NCBI RefSeq assembly: GCF_030063135.1
Contig: NZ_JASISO010000021.1
Location: forward strand, 62,001-126,000
DNA length: 64,000 bases
DNA from: Streptomyces sp. G-G2
GTDB taxonomy: Bacteria > Actinomycetota > Actinomycetes > Streptomycetales > Streptomycetaceae
Direction: 5' to 3'
The first letter of the stretch is position 1, and each line of letters begins with the position of its first letter. The position numbers and the translations under genes were made by a program. Of the stretch, positions 8,351-16,639 are shown piece after piece. The notes beneath the pieces were generated by a model, which saw nothing but the letters and a program-made list of their open reading frames with translations, made no database searches and was not told where the DNA came from.

Positions 8351-9271
8351 ATGTCGCGGTCTGACACAGTCGTGAGCCCCGTGTGCGAGACGACGGTCGC
8401 GGTCGTCACGCCGTCCGCCGAATGCGTGACGGGGACGTCGCCCGTCGGCCTGCCCCACGTGCCGAACGCCCGTGAGGTCGCGCCCGCGGACGCGCGTGAG
8501 CTGTCGAGGATGTTCCTCGTCCGGCTGCGCGCCCTGGAAGAGGGAACGCGCGAGTACCAGTACGCGCGCAACACGCTGATCGAGATGAACGTCTCCCTCG
8601 TCCACTTCGCCGCCCGCCGCTTCCGCGGCCGCTCCGGCGGTGGCGGGGTCGAGATGGACGACATCGTCCAGGTGGGCACGATCGGGCTCATCAAGGCGAT
8701 CGACCGCTTCGATCCCGAGCGCGAAGTCGAGTTCTCCACCCTCGCCCTCCCCTACATCACGGGCGAGATCAAGCGCTACTTCCGCGATACGACCTGGGCC
8801 GTCCACGTACCGCGCAGGCTCCAGGAGCTCCGGACCGAACTGGTCAGGAGCCAGGAGGAGCTGACGGACGTCCTGGGCCGGACCCCGACGGTCGCGGAGC
8901 TGGCCGAGCACCTCGAACTCGACGAGGCGGAGGTCCGTGACGGTCTGGTGGCGGCCAACGGCTACACCAGCGGCTCGCTCGACGCGGGCACCGAGTCCGA
9001 GGAGCAGTCGGCGAGCGGCCGCAGGACCCGCCCGCTGGCCGAGAGCATGGGCGACGTGGACCCCGCCGTGGAGCTCTTCGAGGACATGCACACCCTCGCT
9101 CCGCTGCTGGGCCGGCTCAAGGAGCGCGACCGTCTGATCCTGGCGATGCGCTTCGGCCAGGAGAAGACCCAGGCCGAGATCGGGGTCGAGCTGGGCGTCT
9201 CCCAGATGCAGGTGTCCCGGCTCCTGTCGCGGATCCTCTCCGAGCTGCGGAGCGGCATGCTGAGCGTCTGA
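8351..9271 (+). CDS. SigB/SigF/SigG-subfamily RNA polymerase sigma factor
   Basis: A 306-aa group 3 sigma factor. Region 2 is clear (LIEMNVSLVHFAARRF, then VQVGTIGLIKAIDRFDPERE and FSTLALPYITGEIKRYFRDTT), region 3 follows (VPRRLQELR ... GRTPTVAELAEHL) and region 4 ends the protein (KTQAEIGVELGVSQMQVSRLLSRIL). This matches the SigB/F/G branch used by streptomycetes for stress and development, normally held by RsbW-like anti-sigma factors. ATG at 8351 has GGGAGGG ten bases upstream. The following genes include RsbW-like ATPases and STAS proteins, consistent with partner-switching control. Which of the many paralogues it is cannot be decided here. Confidence 0.92.
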   Translation: MSRSDTVVSPVCETTVAVVTPSAECVTGTSPVGLPHVPNAREVAPADARELSRMFLVRLRALEEGTREYQYARNTLIEMNVSLVHFAARRFRGRSGGGGVEMDDIVQVGTIGLIKAIDRFDPEREVEFSTLALPYITGEIKRYFRDTTWAVHVPRRLQELRTELVRSQEELTDVLGRTPTVAELAEHLELDEAEVRDGLVAANGYTSGSLDAGTESEEQSASGRRTRPLAESMGDVDPAVELFEDMHTLAPLLGRLKERDRLILAMRFGQEKTQAEIGVELGVSQMQVSRLLSRILSELRSGMLSV

Positions 9272-9448
9272 AGAACCCCGCGCGGGTAGGGGGCGCGGGT
9301 CAGGGGCGCGAGGCGACGGATACGGGTGCGGGTACGAGTGCGGGATCACGGAATATGAGATGTGGGACAGGGGACGCGATGCGGGGCGCGCCGCCGGTAC
9401 TCTGGTATGCGTTTCGATGCCGACCGTGACCGCCCACGAGGGAAGAGT

Positions 9449-10441
9449 GTGATTCCACCCGCCCACCACCCCAGCCGCACGGAGCCGAGCGGGACCGTCG
9501 GCGCCGCGCTCGGCGCGCCCGCGCCCTTCGTCCACCCCGCCCTGTTCTACCGGGGACCGCGGGACTACGCGGCCGGAGTGGGCGGCTTCGTCCGGACCGC
9601 GCTGACCGCCGGTGAACCGGTCCTCGTCGCCGTGCCCGGCCCGCACCTGGAGGCCCTCCAGGGCGACCTCGGCGCGGAGGGCGACGGAGTCGAGTACGTC
9701 GACATGAGCGCCCTCGGCCGCAACCCCGGCCGCATCCTGGCCGCCCTCCAGGACTTCGCCGACCGGCACCCGGGCCGGTCCGCGCGGATCGTGGGGGAGC
9801 CGATCTGGGCCGGCCGTTCGACCGCCGAGGTCCTGGAGGCCACCCGGCACGAGGCGCTGATCAACACCGCCTTCGCAGGCCGGCCCGCGACCATCCTGTG
9901 CCCGTACGACGTCACCGCGCTCCCGCCCGAGGTGGTGGCCGACGCCCGGCGGACCCATCCGACCCTCATCGAGGACGGCCTGGACCTGCTCAGCCCCGGC
10001 TACACCGACGCGGCGATCGTCTGCGCGGACTGCGATCTTCCACTGCCCGCACCGCCCGCCGGGGCGCTCGTCCTCGACTACGCGGGGGGCGGGCTCGGCC
10101 ACCTGCGCGAGCACACGGAAACCTGGACCCGCGGCACCCCCCTCGACGCCGGGCGGCGCGGCGACCTCGTCCTCGCCATCAGCGAGGCGGCGGCCAACTC
10201 CGTCGCCCACGGCGGGGGAAAAGGGACCCTGCTTCTGTGGGCCACGCCCGCGGGCCACGTCGTGGCGGAGGTCAGGGACGGCGGCCGACTGTCCGATCCC
10301 CTGGCGGGCCGCCGCCGCCCCGCTCCGGCCTCCGGCAACGGTGGACGCGGGCTGTGGATGGTCCACCAGCTCTGCGACCTCGTGGAGGTCAGGGCCCTCG
10401 ACTCCGGGCTCACGCTGCGCCTCCACATGGCGATCGGCTGA
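9449..10441 (+). CDS. MEDS-domain sensor with RsbW-like ATPase domain
   Basis: A 330-aa protein combining an N-terminal MEDS/DcmR-type sensory domain (about 20-190; FVHPALFYRGPRDYAAG ... LIEDGLDLLSPGY) with a C-terminal GHKL ATPase (about 215-330; N-box EAAANSVAHGG, G-box NGGRGLWMVHQL). There is no histidine phospho-acceptor domain, so it is more likely an anti-sigma or serine kinase than a true histidine kinase. GTG at 9449, preceded by GAGGGA, is favoured over the ATG at 9407. It lies between the sigma factor and the STAS gene and is a natural candidate to hold the sigma factor in response to a ligand bound by MEDS. Confidence 0.85.
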   Translation: MIPPAHHPSRTEPSGTVGAALGAPAPFVHPALFYRGPRDYAAGVGGFVRTALTAGEPVLVAVPGPHLEALQGDLGAEGDGVEYVDMSALGRNPGRILAALQDFADRHPGRSARIVGEPIWAGRSTAEVLEATRHEALINTAFAGRPATILCPYDVTALPPEVVADARRTHPTLIEDGLDLLSPGYTDAAIVCADCDLPLPAPPAGALVLDYAGGGLGHLREHTETWTRGTPLDAGRRGDLVLAISEAAANSVAHGGGKGTLLLWATPAGHVVAEVRDGGRLSDPLAGRRRPAPASGNGGRGLWMVHQLCDLVEVRALDSGLTLRLHMAIG

Positions 10442-10623
10442 CCTGGGCGGGGGAACAGCGGTGACCACCCTCCCGGCCTCTGTAAAGTTGAGAGGGGTTC
10501 GTGGGAGTTCGCAAGGGCTCATGCGGTTCGGCGGAGTTCGGACGGGTTTCAACCAGTCTCACTCGTGCGGAACGGTTCGGACGCCGACACCGGCAGTGCT
10601 AGACGACGTATCGAGAGGTTGAC

Positions 10624-11040
10624 GTGGGAACTCGTAACCAAGGGGACGGCGACGTGCCGACCGCCGCTGCCGCCGCGGCAGCAAGCTACGCGGCGCCCGG
10701 GCCTCTCGGAGCCGAGCTGCGAGACGACCGGACGGGCGCCGTGGTGTGCGCCTTCGAGGGGGATCTGGACCTCGACGGCCTGGGCCGCGTCCAGCCCGTG
10801 CTGGACGAGGCCCTGCGCTCGGGGGCGCCCCGGCTGGTGGTCGACCTGGCGCGGCTGGGCTTCTGTGACTCCTCGGGCCTCAACCTGCTGCTCAGCCTGC
10901 GCCTGGACGCGGAACGGCAGGGGGTGTCCCTGCGGCTGGCCGCGCCCAACGAGCAGTTGTCCCGGCTGCTGCGGCTCACCGGCGCCGACACCGTGTTCAC
11001 CATCGACCGTTCTGTCGCGGACGCCCTCGCGGCGCCGTGA
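10624..11040 (+). CDS. STAS-domain anti-sigma factor antagonist
   Basis: A 138-aa SpoIIAA/RsbV-like protein. The STAS fold covers about 35-130, with the phosphorylatable serine in FCDSSGLNLLL. The first 30 residues are Ala-rich and probably flexible. In partner switching, the unphosphorylated form binds an RsbW-like kinase and frees its sigma factor. GTG start with GAGAGG upstream. The downstream ATPase reading frame overlaps its stop (GTGA), although that gene may start further in. Confidence 0.9.
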   Translation: MGTRNQGDGDVPTAAAAAAASYAAPGPLGAELRDDRTGAVVCAFEGDLDLDGLGRVQPVLDEALRSGAPRLVVDLARLGFCDSSGLNLLLSLRLDAERQGVSLRLAAPNEQLSRLLRLTGADTVFTIDRSVADALAAP

Positions 11041-11201
11041 CCGGCGATACCGCGCGGGTACCCGAGGTGTTCGAGCGGACAGGGCGGGTAAGCGCGGAGT
11101 CTGGGACACCGAGAGGGCCCAGCCAGTGTTCGCGCGAGTATTCGGAACGGCAGGAGCGCGCCATCAACGGACAGATCAGCGCCAACGGGGGTGAGACCGC
11201 G

Positions 11202-11702
11202 TTGAAATCCCAACGACCTCAGATCAGTGATCCGCTACGTGTGGACACCAGGGCTTTGATCCAGCGCCGTCGTCTTGGGCTGCGGGGGGTCGGGGGCCAA
11301 GTGGCCAAGGGACGTGAGTTCGCCCGCACCGCCCTGCGGGACTGGGGCTGGGGCGAGCGGGAGACGGCCGAAGACGTCCTGCTGCTGGTGTCCGAGCTGC
11401 TCACCAACGCCGTCATCCACGCGGGCGGCTGCCACGAACTGGTGGTCACCGCCGCCGAGGGCGTCCTGCGCGTCGAGGTCTTCGACGGCGAGGGCACGAT
11501 GCCCCGGCTGCGCACCGAACAGCGGAGCGCGGTGCCCGGCGGCCACGGACTGTACATCGTCCAGCGGCTCTCGGACCGGTGGGGCGTCCGGCCGCACGCC
11601 CAGGGCAAGGCGGTCTGGGCGGAGGTCGAGGCGGTCCGCCTCATCACGGGCTGCCCCGTCCACCCGATGACCGGTCCCGCCCACCCGCTGGTTTCGCAGT
11701 AG
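11202..11702 (+). CDS. RsbW-like ATP-binding protein
   Basis: A 166-aa GHKL ATPase of the anti-sigma/serine kinase kind: N-box LLVSELLTNAVIHAGG and G-box GGHGLYIVQRLSDRWGV. The start is uncertain. TTG at 11202 has GGTGAG six bases upstream and begins the well-biased coding sequence; a GTG at 11037 overlaps the STAS stop by 4 bp and would add 55 residues, but that extension has weaker G/C third-position bias. Adjacent to the STAS gene, it probably forms a kinase/antagonist pair with it. Confidence 0.82.
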   Translation: MKSQRPQISDPLRVDTRALIQRRRLGLRGVGGQVAKGREFARTALRDWGWGERETAEDVLLLVSELLTNAVIHAGGCHELVVTAAEGVLRVEVFDGEGTMPRLRTEQRSAVPGGHGLYIVQRLSDRWGVRPHAQGKAVWAEVEAVRLITGCPVHPMTGPAHPLVSQ

Positions 11703-12356
11703 CCGTACGGCCGTCCCCGCCCGCCGTCCCCGCCACGTTTTCCGCGTCGCGCTCCAGGGCGCACGGCGGCCATCAGGAACGTACGGGCGCGACCGTCCGG
11801 CCGGGCCGTCTCCTGCGGCTGCTGCCGTCGCAGACGGCCGCGACGGCCGGACAGTGACCGCTGATCACCCGTCTCCTGGCGGACCCGTGGCCGCCGGCGG
11901 CCGAGCCCGGCGTCACCACTTCCTGTTCCGCGGGGTGCCCGGCGGCCGGGGGCGGGGCTGGAGTACTTCGGCGCGGGTAGCATCGCCCTCCGCTTCGCCG
12001 GACCGCAACCGGTGGACCGCGACCGGCCGTTCCTGCGCAAGGACACCCCGCGGACTGATGCTGGCGGTGCTGGCGTGTGGGCGGTGCTGACCTGGCGGCG
12101 GAGCCTGCTACGGCGGCGGAGCCTGTACGGCGGCGGAGCCTGTACGGCGGCGGAGCCTGTACGGCGGCGCGAGCGGCTCCTTCGGCAGCGTCCACGGCCC
12201 GCTCAGCGCGTTCGCCTCACCGCTGTTCCGGTCCTGCCCGACCTCGCCCGCGCTCTTCCTGGGCCTGGCGTTCGCCACCCAGCTGGAAGCCGTCAGAGCG
12301 GGCGTGGCCGCCCCGGTCACCGCCGACCCCGGGGTCTCAGGCGGCGCCCGTTCGGC
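11703..12356. other. intergenic region with possible gene relic
   Basis: About 650 bp with no intact gene. Two stretches on the + strand have coding-like third-position G/C bias but no usable start and different frames: about 11958-12055 and 12160-12335 (the latter reads SFGSVHGPLSAF ... FLGLAFATQLEAVRAG). A 17-bp tandem array lies between them. This may be a decayed gene, or non-coding; I cannot identify a family. Confidence 0.4.
12093..12161. repeat. 17-bp tandem repeat array
   Basis: Three perfect copies of CGGCGGCGGAGCCTGTA at 12111-12161 plus an 18-bp variant at 12093-12110, and the start of a fifth copy after 12161. A non-triplet unit length would shift any reading frame through it. 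Confidence 0.9.
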
Positions 12357-13430
12357 TCACGGCCGTGCGCCGCGGTGGACCCGTTCGGCTGCCGCGGCGT
12401 CCGTCACGTCGAGGAACACCTGGTCCAACTCGGGCCAGCGGCACTTGAGTTCGGTCCGGATGCGGACCATCGCGTCCTCGACCGTCTCACTGTCGTATCC
12501 CGCCGTGAGATCGACGCCGGCGGCGAGCAGTATCGCGTCGGGGTCCATGCGCATGGTCAGCAGGGCGGTGACCGAGTCGATCTCGGACTGCTCCAACAGG
12601 CACTCGCGCACCTCCCGTTGAAGCACGGGATCGGCCGCCTCGCCGATCAGCTGCGCCCGGGCACCCTTGCCGAGGGTGTAGGCGACGTAGACGAGGAGTA
12701 CGCCGATGAGGATGGACGCGCACGCCTCGTACGCCACCTGACCCGTCGCCATGTGCAGCCCCATGCCCGCCATGGCCAGCAGCACGCCCGCGCAGGCCGT
12801 GCTGTCCTCGGCGAGGACCGTCCGCAGGGCGGGGTCGCGGCCCGCCCGGATCTCCTCGGCGGCGCTGTGACCGGCGGCCCGCGCTGCGCCGCGCACCTGG
12901 CGGACGGCCCGTACCAGGGAGACGCCCTCGGCGAGGAGGGCGACGAAGAGCACCGCCAGGCCGATCAGATAACCGTCCCGCGATTCGGAACTGTCCGAGC
13001 CGAACGCCTCGATGCCCTGGAAGACGGAGAAGCAGCCGCCGGTGACGAAGATGCCGACCGCGGCGAGCAGGGACCAGAAGAACCGTTCCTTGCCGTAGCC
13101 GAAGGGGTGCTGGTCGTCCGCCGGTCGCCTGCTGCGCTTGAGCGAGGCGAGGAGGAAGACCTCGTTGAGGCTGTCCGCGATGGAGTGGGCCGCCTCGGAC
13201 AGCAGGGCCGGGGACGCGGCGATGACGCCGCCGACGGCCTTGGCCAAGGAGATCGCCAGGTTGGCGGCGAGGGCCACCCACACCGTGGTGCGGGTCTCGC
13301 CGTCGCGCCGTGCCGCCGCGGCCCCGGGCCGGTCCGCGGCCCCGGAGCGGTCCGCCGTCCCGGAGCGGTCCGGGGACGGGGACCGCTCCGGGGTCCGCGC
13401 GGGTCCTGTCGTGCCGCCGTCGGCCGTCAT
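12357..13430 (-). CDS. cation diffusion facilitator family transporter
   Basis: A 357-aa CDF metal transporter. Predicted helices include the metal-site HxxxD in SEAAHSIADSLNEVF, and the second site region reads VLAEDSTACAGVLLA, the ED-S-x-A variant seen in an SLC30A9-like bacterial branch. A cytoplasmic C-terminal domain (about 275-350) closes the protein. The first 45 residues are rich in Arg/Pro/Gly. It would export a divalent cation such as Zn, Fe or Mn by proton antiport. The start overlaps the hemerythrin stop by 4 bp (ATGA), so the two are translationally coupled, hinting at an iron-linked role. Confidence 0.88.
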   Translation of the reverse strand: MTADGGTTGPARTPERSPSPDRSGTADRSGAADRPGAAAARRDGETRTTVWVALAANLAISLAKAVGGVIAASPALLSEAAHSIADSLNEVFLLASLKRSRRPADDQHPFGYGKERFFWSLLAAVGIFVTGGCFSVFQGIEAFGSDSSESRDGYLIGLAVLFVALLAEGVSLVRAVRQVRGAARAAGHSAAEEIRAGRDPALRTVLAEDSTACAGVLLAMAGMGLHMATGQVAYEACASILIGVLLVYVAYTLGKGARAQLIGEAADPVLQREVRECLLEQSEIDSVTALLTMRMDPDAILLAAGVDLTAGYDSETVEDAMVRIRTELKCRWPELDQVFLDVTDAAAAERVHRGARP

Positions 13431-13918
13431 CCCCGTACGACGGACCGTACGTGTTCCACCCGGCCGCAGTCCGCAGCGAGCTGCCGGTCCCGCTCGCGCG
13501 TGAAGGCGGCCCCCAGCTCGGCGCGGCGGTCGTCCGGCACGCTCTCCCGGGCGCCGTTGAGGATCGTCCGCTCCTCCTCGTCGATGTGGTGCGTCACGGC
13601 CTTCGCGAGGTCCTCCAGCCGCTCGTCCCATGCGTCGGAGCCCACCTCGGACACCTCCAGCAGGGCCAGGAGGGCCTCATTGCCCTCGGCGTGCTCCTCG
13701 GTTCCGTGGTCCACCTCGTCGTCGTCCACGTTCTTGAACCGCTTCAGCGCGCCGTACACCTCCTTCTCCTCGGCTTCTCCGTGCGCGACGAGCAACGCGG
13801 AGAACTCCTTCAGAGCGCGTGCGCGGTCGGCTTCGACGCTCCGCATCCGGCGGAACAGCTCCTCCATGGTGCGGTGATCCGCGAGGATCAACGCGACGAC
13901 ATCGTGTTCCGCGGTCAT
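13427..13918 (-). CDS. hemerythrin HHE-domain protein
   Basis: A 163-aa four-helix protein with the hemerythrin-like ligand pattern: H15 in ADHRTMEELF, HGEAEEKEVY, EEHAEGNEALL and THHIDEEERTIL, supplying the histidines and carboxylates of a diiron site. Such proteins bind O2, NO or iron in the cytoplasm. ATG start with AAGGAGCAC upstream. It is the first gene of a two-gene unit with the CDF transporter. Confidence 0.9.
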   Translation of the reverse strand: MTAEHDVVALILADHRTMEELFRRMRSVEADRARALKEFSALLVAHGEAEEKEVYGALKRFKNVDDDEVDHGTEEHAEGNEALLALLEVSEVGSDAWDERLEDLAKAVTHHIDEEERTILNGARESVPDDRRAELGAAFTRERDRQLAADCGRVEHVRSVVRG

Positions 13919-13985
13919 GGTGTGCTCCTTCGGGCGGCGCGGATGGCGCGGGCGGGGACGTGGCCGGGACCGGGGGCGGCCGCGG

Positions 13986-14252
13986 TCACGCGCGGCGCCG
14001 GCCGGTGACCAGCCGGTAGACGATCAGCAGGATCAGCGATCCGGCGATCGCGGCGATCCAGGTCGAGAGGTCGAAGAACCCGTCGATCGAGTCGACCCCG
14101 AAGATGACCTTGCCCAGCCAGCCTCCCAGCAGGGCGCCGACGATCCCGATCAGGATCGTGACGATGAACCCGCCGGGGTCCCTGCCGGGCAGCAGTGCCT
14201 TCGCGATGATTCCAGCGAGCAGTCCGATGACGATCCAGGCGATGATTCCCAC
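13986..14252 (-). CDS. GlsB/YeaQ/YmgE-type stress membrane protein
   Basis: An 88-aa protein with three hydrophobic helices and the glycine-rich family pattern (GIIAWIVIGLLAG, then DPGGFIVTILIGIVGALLGGW). Family members are transglycosylase-associated or stress-induced inner-membrane proteins of unclear mechanism. The start is GTG at 14252, with GGAAGGAAC directly upstream. It is divergent from another small hydrophobic gene at 14472. Confidence 0.88.
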   Translation of the reverse strand: MGIIAWIVIGLLAGIIAKALLPGRDPGGFIVTILIGIVGALLGGWLGKVIFGVDSIDGFFDLSTWIAAIAGSLILLIVYRLVTGRRRA

Positions 14253-14471
14253 GATGTTCCTTCCGGGAGCCGGTGATTCCTTCTCCCGCCGACTGCTCGC
14301 TGCCGGAATTTTCAAACCCGGGCCGTTACGAGCCCCCCGCCGCGTTCCCTCCCGTGCCCTTCCCGTGTGCGGGCGCGTCGCGCGCTTCCCCCTCCGCGGA
14401 CGAGCGACACCTGAAATGGGATGCATAGGAGGGGATCGGCAGGGCAGACGGCTCTTCGGAGGTTGATAAAC

Positions 14472-14633
14472 ATGGTTCCCCTGCTCCTCGTACTTCTGCT
14501 GGTCCTGATCCTTTTCGGCGCCGGTTTCGCGCTCAAGATCCTCTGGTGGGTCGCGATCGCGGTGCTGGTGCTCTGGCTGATCGGATTCGTCGCCCGCCCG
14601 AAGAGCGGCAGCGGGCGCTGGTACCGCTGGTAG
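14472..14633 (+). CDS. small hydrophobic membrane protein (lmo0937/DUF5670-like)
   Basis: A 53-aa protein of two closely spaced hydrophobic segments (VPLLLVLLLVLILFGAGFA and LWWVAIAVLVLWLIGFVA) and a short basic tail. It resembles the lmo0937/DUF5670 type of small stress-associated membrane protein. ATG at 14472 has a full GGAGG nine bases upstream. It stands between a divergent stress membrane gene and a strong terminator, so it is monocistronic. Confidence 0.8.
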   Translation: MVPLLLVLLLVLILFGAGFALKILWWVAIAVLVLWLIGFVARPKSGSGRWYRW

Positions 14634-14685
14634 CGGCGCGCATCTCCGCCACGGCGGCCGGAACCGGGCGTCGTGACCGTGGCCC

Positions 14686-14720
14686 GTGGGGCCCACCCCT
14701 CCCGGAGGGGTGGGCCCCAC
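14686..14720. terminator. bidirectional hairpin terminator
   Basis: A 17-bp inverted repeat, 14686-14702 and 14704-14720, with arms GTGGGGCCCACCCCTCC and complement; the innermost bases form the loop. It separates the small hydrophobic gene from the convergent MarR gene. Confidence 0.85.
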
Positions 14721-14738
14721 CCCGTGCCCGGGACCGCC

Positions 14739-15242
14739 TCAGGCGGTCCGGGACTCGGCGCCGTTCAGCGTCCGCGGCAACCGCAGCGGAGCGGAGACCG
14801 CCTCACGGAGGTCCGCCAGCCCGACGGCCAGCGCGGCGCGGGAGGCGGGCGGCATCGCGGCGATCGCCTCCGTCAGGGCTTCCTTCCTGCGGGCGCGCAG
14901 ATCGACGAGGTACGTCCGGCCCTGGGCCGTCAGCCGCAACTGCAGCTCACGGCGGTCGGCCGGGCTCGGGTTCCGCTCCAGGAAACCGACCGCCTGCAGC
15001 CGGTCGCACAGCCGGGTGACCGACGACGGCGCGGCCCCCAGCAGGCCGCCGAGCGTGCGCAGGTTGATCTCCTCGTTCTTCTCGACGAGGAAGAGCACCC
15101 GTGCCTGCGCGGAGGAGACCGGCGGCGCGCACACCGTGTCCCGGCCCCGCTCCCAGACGACTTCCAGCAGCTCGATCAGCTCGCTGACCTCGGCGACCGC
15201 GGACACCGGCGGCCGGGGCGAGCCGATCGGGCTCTGACGCAT
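14739..15242 (-). CDS. MarR-family transcriptional regulator
   Basis: A 167-aa winged-helix regulator: VSSAQARVLFLVEKNEEINLR, then LLGAAPSSVTRLCDRLQAVGFLERNPSPADRRELQLRLT split over the recognition helix and wing (about 55-105). ATG at 15242 with GGGAG upstream. It is divergent from the PP2C-like gene at 15344 and may control it. The DRRE wing motif is intact, so DNA binding is expected. Confidence 0.9.
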   Translation of the reverse strand: MRQSPIGSPRPPVSAVAEVSELIELLEVVWERGRDTVCAPPVSSAQARVLFLVEKNEEINLRTLGGLLGAAPSSVTRLCDRLQAVGFLERNPSPADRRELQLRLTAQGRTYLVDLRARRKEALTEAIAAMPPASRAALAVGLADLREAVSAPLRLPRTLNGAESRTA

Positions 15243-15343
15243 GTGACACTCCCTACCGGATGAACGAGCTGCTTCGCCCGTCGAGCCGACGGCCGCGGGG
15301 CAGACCCATACTGACAGTTGCGAGAAAGGCAGGTCCCAGGCCG

Positions 15344-16537
15344 GTGGACGGATCAGAGGATGTCGCGCGCATGCTGCGCGCCGCCGCACCGCACGAACTG
15401 TTCGACAAGGTCCGCGAAGTGATCACCGAACGGTACGGTGCCCGCGCCGTCGAGCTGCTGATGGCGGACTACGCCCTGACCAGCCTCCAGCCGGTGACCG
15501 AGCTGCCCGACACCGCCGAACCGCTCTCCCTCCACAACAGCGCTCCGGGCCGTGCCTTCGGCGCGCAGGAGCCGTACGTCACCGGGGACGCGGCCGGGGT
15601 CACGGTCCACCTGCCGGTCAGCGTCCGGGGCGACCGGGTGGCCGTCCTGAGCGTGGGCTTCCCGGCGGGCCGCTACGCGCCCGCCCTCCTGGGGGAGCTG
15701 CGGGACATCGCCGACGCCCTGGCCCACGCGATCCTCGTCGCCGAGCGCGACACCGACGTCTTCCTGCGGGCCCGCCGGGCCACCCGGCTCACCCTCGCCG
15801 CCGAGATGCAGTGGCAGCTCCTGCCGGGGCGGGCCTGCTCCCGGCCCGAGTACGAATTGGGCGGACAGCTGGAGCCCGCCTACGCCATCTACGGCGACAG
15901 CTTCGACTGGTCGGCCTCCGCCGACCACCTGACGCTGTCCGTGAACAACGGCATGGGTGAGGGGATCGACGCGGCCCTGCTGACCAACCTCGCCGTCAGC
16001 GCCCTGCGCAACGCCCGCCGGGCCGGGCTGGGGCTGGTGGACCAGGTGAGCCTCGCCGACCAGGCCGTCTACGGACAGCACCAGGGAGCCCGCCACCTCG
16101 CTCTGCTCCTGCTGCGCTTCTGCCTGCGCACCGGGGAGGTCGAGGTCATCGACGCGGGCTCGCCGCGGATCTGGCGGCTCCGGAGCGGCACGCTGGAACG
16201 CATCGAGCTGGAGGCCCAGCTCCCGCTGGGCATGTTCGAGGACACGATCTACGAGTGCCAGCGCTTCCGGGTGCTGCCCGGGGACCGGCTCTTCTTCCTC
16301 AGCGACGGGGTCTACGACGTGGCTTCCCCGGGCGGCGAGAGGTACAGCGAGTACGCGCTGGCCCGGGCCGTCACCCGCACCCGGCTGCTGCCGCCCTCCC
16401 AGGTGCCCAGGGCGGTCCTGGAGGAGCTCGCCGGACACCGCGGGCAGATCGAGGCGGCCGACGACGCCATGGTCGTGTGCCTCGACTGGCACGGCCGGGA
16501 AGGGCCGGACTCGGGTGCGGCGGGCCAGGATAATTGA
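15344..16537 (+). CDS. SpoIIE/PP2C-like phosphatase with altered metal site
   Basis: A 397-aa protein with an N-terminal GAF-like domain (about 15-145) and a C-terminal SpoIIE-type domain (about 165-380). The first metal-site motif is present (YGDSFDW) and so are FFLSDGVYD and AADDAMVV. The central motif, normally G-D-V-x-G-H-G, reads N-N-G-M-G-E-G near residue 200, so the aspartate ligand is replaced by asparagine. It may be a weak phosphatase or a regulatory pseudo-phosphatase. GTG at 15344 is preferred over ATG at 15260 because a -10-like CATACT at about 15307 would start transcription between them. It is likely part of the STAS/RsbW network. Confidence 0.78.
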   Translation: MDGSEDVARMLRAAAPHELFDKVREVITERYGARAVELLMADYALTSLQPVTELPDTAEPLSLHNSAPGRAFGAQEPYVTGDAAGVTVHLPVSVRGDRVAVLSVGFPAGRYAPALLGELRDIADALAHAILVAERDTDVFLRARRATRLTLAAEMQWQLLPGRACSRPEYELGGQLEPAYAIYGDSFDWSASADHLTLSVNNGMGEGIDAALLTNLAVSALRNARRAGLGLVDQVSLADQAVYGQHQGARHLALLLLRFCLRTGEVEVIDAGSPRIWRLRSGTLERIELEAQLPLGMFEDTIYECQRFRVLPGDRLFFLSDGVYDVASPGGERYSEYALARAVTRTRLLPPSQVPRAVLEELAGHRGQIEAADDAMVVCLDWHGREGPDSGAAGQDN

Positions 16538-16580
16538 CCAGTTCAAATATTGCCTAACGGCAAATGATCATTCTAAGCTC
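16535..16580 (+). promoter_or_regulatory. promoter/operator region of the RR-PP2C operon
   Basis: An AT-richer stretch in the 102-bp gap before the response-regulator phosphatase gene. It holds a perfect inverted repeat TTGCC-TAAC-GGCAA (16550-16563) and a 10-bp palindrome AATGATCATT (16563-16572), with TTGACC just upstream at about 16534. Likely promoter plus operator; the bound regulator is unknown. Confidence 0.5.
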
Positions 16581-16639
16581 GGACCGATCAGGTGCCCGCC
16601 GGGCGCCCGCGCTCTCTGGTGAGAAAGGAAACGAACGCC

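Noticed and set aside
7820..10552. 910-codon minus-strand frame across the sigma factor and ATPase genes
   Set aside because: Antisense to two clearly recognised genes, low-complexity Arg/Gly/Pro composition and no ribosome site; GC-rich DNA commonly gives such frames.
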